NCBI RefSeq assembly: GCF_042676025.1
Contig: NZ_JBHTJP010000032.1
Coordinates: 930,001-994,000, forward strand
DNA length: 64,000 nucleotides
Source: Salinimicrobium gaetbulicola
GTDB lineage: Bacteria; Bacteroidota; Bacteroidia; Flavobacteriales; Flavobacteriaceae
Reading direction: 5' to 3'
Each line of letters begins with the position of its first letter. The stretch's first letter is position 1. Position numbers and translations under genes: made by a program. The notes beneath the pieces were generated by a model. That model was not told the DNA's origin and ran no database searches. It was given only the letters and a program-made list of their open reading frames with translations. This document shows, in pieces, positions 62,617 to 64,000 of the stretch.

Positions 62617-62859
62617 CCTGCCGCAGGCAGGTAGAGATTAGAAAACGGAGAATTGGGATCAGATAAATCTAACTACCAAAGGATTAACGTTCGAGATTGG
62701 TTTGTTTTCATGTGATCCAATCACCAATCCCTAATTAACCAGTCAAGAGTCATCAGGCACCATTAAATAACAAATTCACCCTCTCCGGAATCTCCCTACA
62801 CTACCGGAAAAGGGATTGGAAACCCAATTACCAATCCCCAATTGACAAATCACTACATA

Positions 62860-64000
62860 ATGAACGACATTAAGATCGCGGTAATCGGCCTCGGATACGT
62901 GGGATTACCCTTAGCCCGGCTTTTTGCTACCAAATATCCGGTAATAGGATTTGACATCAACGCCGCTCGCGTACAAGAACTTCAGAACGGACACGACAGT
63001 ACTCTTGAGGTGGAAGATGAAATTCTTCAAAGTGTACTGCTTAAGAAATATCCCCTTGCAATAAAAGTGCCGAAAGCGGCAAAAGAAATGGCTGTTGCAG
63101 GTTACTGGGGAGAGAGCAAGCATGAGAATCAACCGGAAGAGTTCGGAGAGACCTCTAATGGTCTTTATATATCACGAGATCTGGGAGACATACAGGATTG
63201 CAATTATTATATTGTGACCGTTCCAACCCCTATTGATAAAAACAACCGCCCTGATCTCACTCCGCTATACAAGTCCAGCGAAAGTGTCGCCAAGGTCTTG
63301 AAAAAAGGAGATATAGTCATCTACGAATCTACGGTTTATCCCGGAGTAACAGAAGATGAATGTGTTCCGGTACTGGAAAAAGTGAGCGGACTCAAATTCA
63401 ACGAGGATTTCTTCGTGGGCTATTCGCCTGAAAGGATCAACCCGGGTGATAAGGAGCACACAGTAGAGAAAATATTGAAGGTTACCGCAGGTTCCACCCC
63501 GGAGATCGGAAAAAAAGTGGATGATCTATACAAAAGTGTTATCACCGCGGGCACCCACCTCGCTCCAACTATTAAGGTAGCAGAAGCTGCCAAGGTGATC
63601 GAAAACTCTCAACGGGATATCAATATCGCATTTGTAAATGAACTGGCGAAGATCTTTAACAAGATGGACATCGACACCAACGATGTTCTGGAGGCTGCCG
63701 GTACCAAATGGAACTTTTTACCATTCAGACCGGGGCTGGTTGGTGGTCACTGTATAGGCGTGGATCCTTATTACCTGGCGCAAAAAGCACAGGAACTGGG
63801 TTACCATCCAGAGATCATTCTTGCCGGGAGACGCATGAACGACTCCATGGGGCAATACGTAGCTTCTGAGGTTATTAAACTGATGCTTCAAAACGATATT
63901 AAGGTAAAAGGTGCCAATGTTCTGGTACTGGGTATAACCTTTAAAGAAAATTGTCCCGATGTTCGAAATACGAAGGTAGTTGATGTCGTGAGAGAATTGC
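62860..64000 (+). CDS. Nucleotide-sugar dehydrogenase (UDP-GlcNAc/GalNAc 6-dehydrogenase type), cut by window edge
   Basis: 380 residues visible from ATG 62860. Rossmann motif VIGLGYVGLPLA, then YIVTVPTPIDKNNRPDLTPL, YESTVYPGVTEDECVPVLE, YSPERINPGDKEHTVEKILKVTAGS and catalytic Cys298 in GGHCIGVDPYYLA. This pattern fits the TviB/WbpA/VipA branch making UDP-uronic acids for surface polysaccharide. Residues about 63-100 appear to be an extra segment (KVPKAAKEMAVAGYWGESK...) between the Rossmann core and CNYYIVT. It has its own promoter and leader element. The C-terminus lies beyond the window. Confidence 0.94.
   Translation, partial: MNDIKIAVIGLGYVGLPLARLFATKYPVIGFDINAARVQELQNGHDSTLEVEDEILQSVLLKKYPLAIKVPKAAKEMAVAGYWGESKHENQPEEFGETSNGLYISRDLGDIQDCNYYIVTVPTPIDKNNRPDLTPLYKSSESVAKVLKKGDIVIYESTVYPGVTEDECVPVLEKVSGLKFNEDFFVGYSPERINPGDKEHTVEKILKVTAGSTPEIGKKVDDLYKSVITAGTHLAPTIKVAEAAKVIENSQRDINIAFVNELAKIFNKMDIDTNDVLEAAGTKWNFLPFRPGLVGGHCIGVDPYYLAQKAQELGYHPEIILAGRRMNDSMGQYVASEVIKLMLQNDIKVKGANVLVLGITFKENCPDVRNTKVVDVVREL

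Noticed and set aside
49321..62859. Mobile element or prophage as source of the repeats
   Set aside because: No transposase, integrase, RAYT or phage gene was found and there are no terminal inverted repeats bounding a unit. Transfer remains possible but unsupported.
1..64000. tRNA or rRNA genes
   Set aside because: No tRNA cloverleaf signals (for example a GGTTCGANNCC T-arm with matching acceptor stem) or rRNA stretches were recognised by eye. A tRNAscan run would settle it.

Overview
The window is a chromosomal segment of a member of the Bacteroidota, most likely a marine Flavobacteriaceae of the Gramella/Christiangramia type. The genus is an inference from protein style. The Bacteroidota call rests on several things: repeated TAnnTTTG -7 promoter elements (several with TTG 19-21 bp upstream), a TonB-dependent receptor with a carboxypeptidase-like N-terminal domain, lipoproteins with short lipoboxes, a UpxY-type NusG paralogue, and DUF1573, DUF6503 and THX proteins. 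No tRNA, rRNA, CRISPR array, insertion sequence or prophage was seen.

Layout. 0-5.7 kb: the 5' part of katG, small secreted or membrane proteins, an Asp/Glu racemase, a secreted subtilase and a rhodanese. 5.8-12.5 kb: a complete tryptophan operon trpEGDCFBA. It is preceded by a leader peptide with three consecutive Trp codons and an intrinsic terminator, so it looks like a classical ribosome-mediated attenuator. 12.6-27.9 kb: housekeeping genes, including ribosomal protein THX, a UDG-family protein, pyruvate carboxylase, yaaA, rluD, ddl, coaD, a TonB receptor, an M14 peptidase, a NUDIX hydrolase, pyrE and birA. 28-32.9 kb: rsfS-ftsH, then LUD protein-cdsA-psd-ACBP, which groups membrane quality control with phospholipid synthesis. 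33-49.3 kb: valS, DUF1573, a PDZ/aspartyl protease, an aminotransferase, murB, a glycosyltransferase with an ECF sigma factor, lipA, GAPDH, a TPR hybrid histidine kinase, lpxK, a Nif3-like protein and a coiled-coil DUF164 protein that has lost its zinc-ribbon cysteines.

49.3-64 kb is different in texture. Genes (lipoprotein, MsrA, K+/H+ antiporter, kynurenine monooxygenase, a tiny membrane protein, an SDR, a DUF6503 lipoprotein) are separated by 0.5-1.1 kb gene-free stretches packed with dispersed repeats. These repeats are GTCACACTGAGC...GTCGAAGTG elements, hairpins with a CCCTAAAGGG core, GTGATG-type and AACTGACAACTG-type low-complexity words, a 174-175 bp tandem array that contains an assembly gap, and a 217 bp duplication. 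The segment ends in the start of an exopolysaccharide or capsule locus: a UpxY/RfaH-like antiterminator, a Wzc-type tyrosine autokinase and a nucleotide-sugar dehydrogenase cut by the window edge.

The most interesting signals are regulatory. (1) The trp attenuator has a leader peptide that starts at or within a few bases of the predicted transcription start. (2) A 24-bp element (23/24 identical) containing the mini-hairpin ACGGC-GAA-GCCGT lies at similar distances below near-identical promoters in the leaders of both wzc and the dehydrogenase gene. It is a candidate recruitment or pausing site for the adjacent UpxY protein. Two palindromes flank the tandem wzc promoters. (3) A family of dispersed hairpins keeps its tip while its arms change in a compensatory way.
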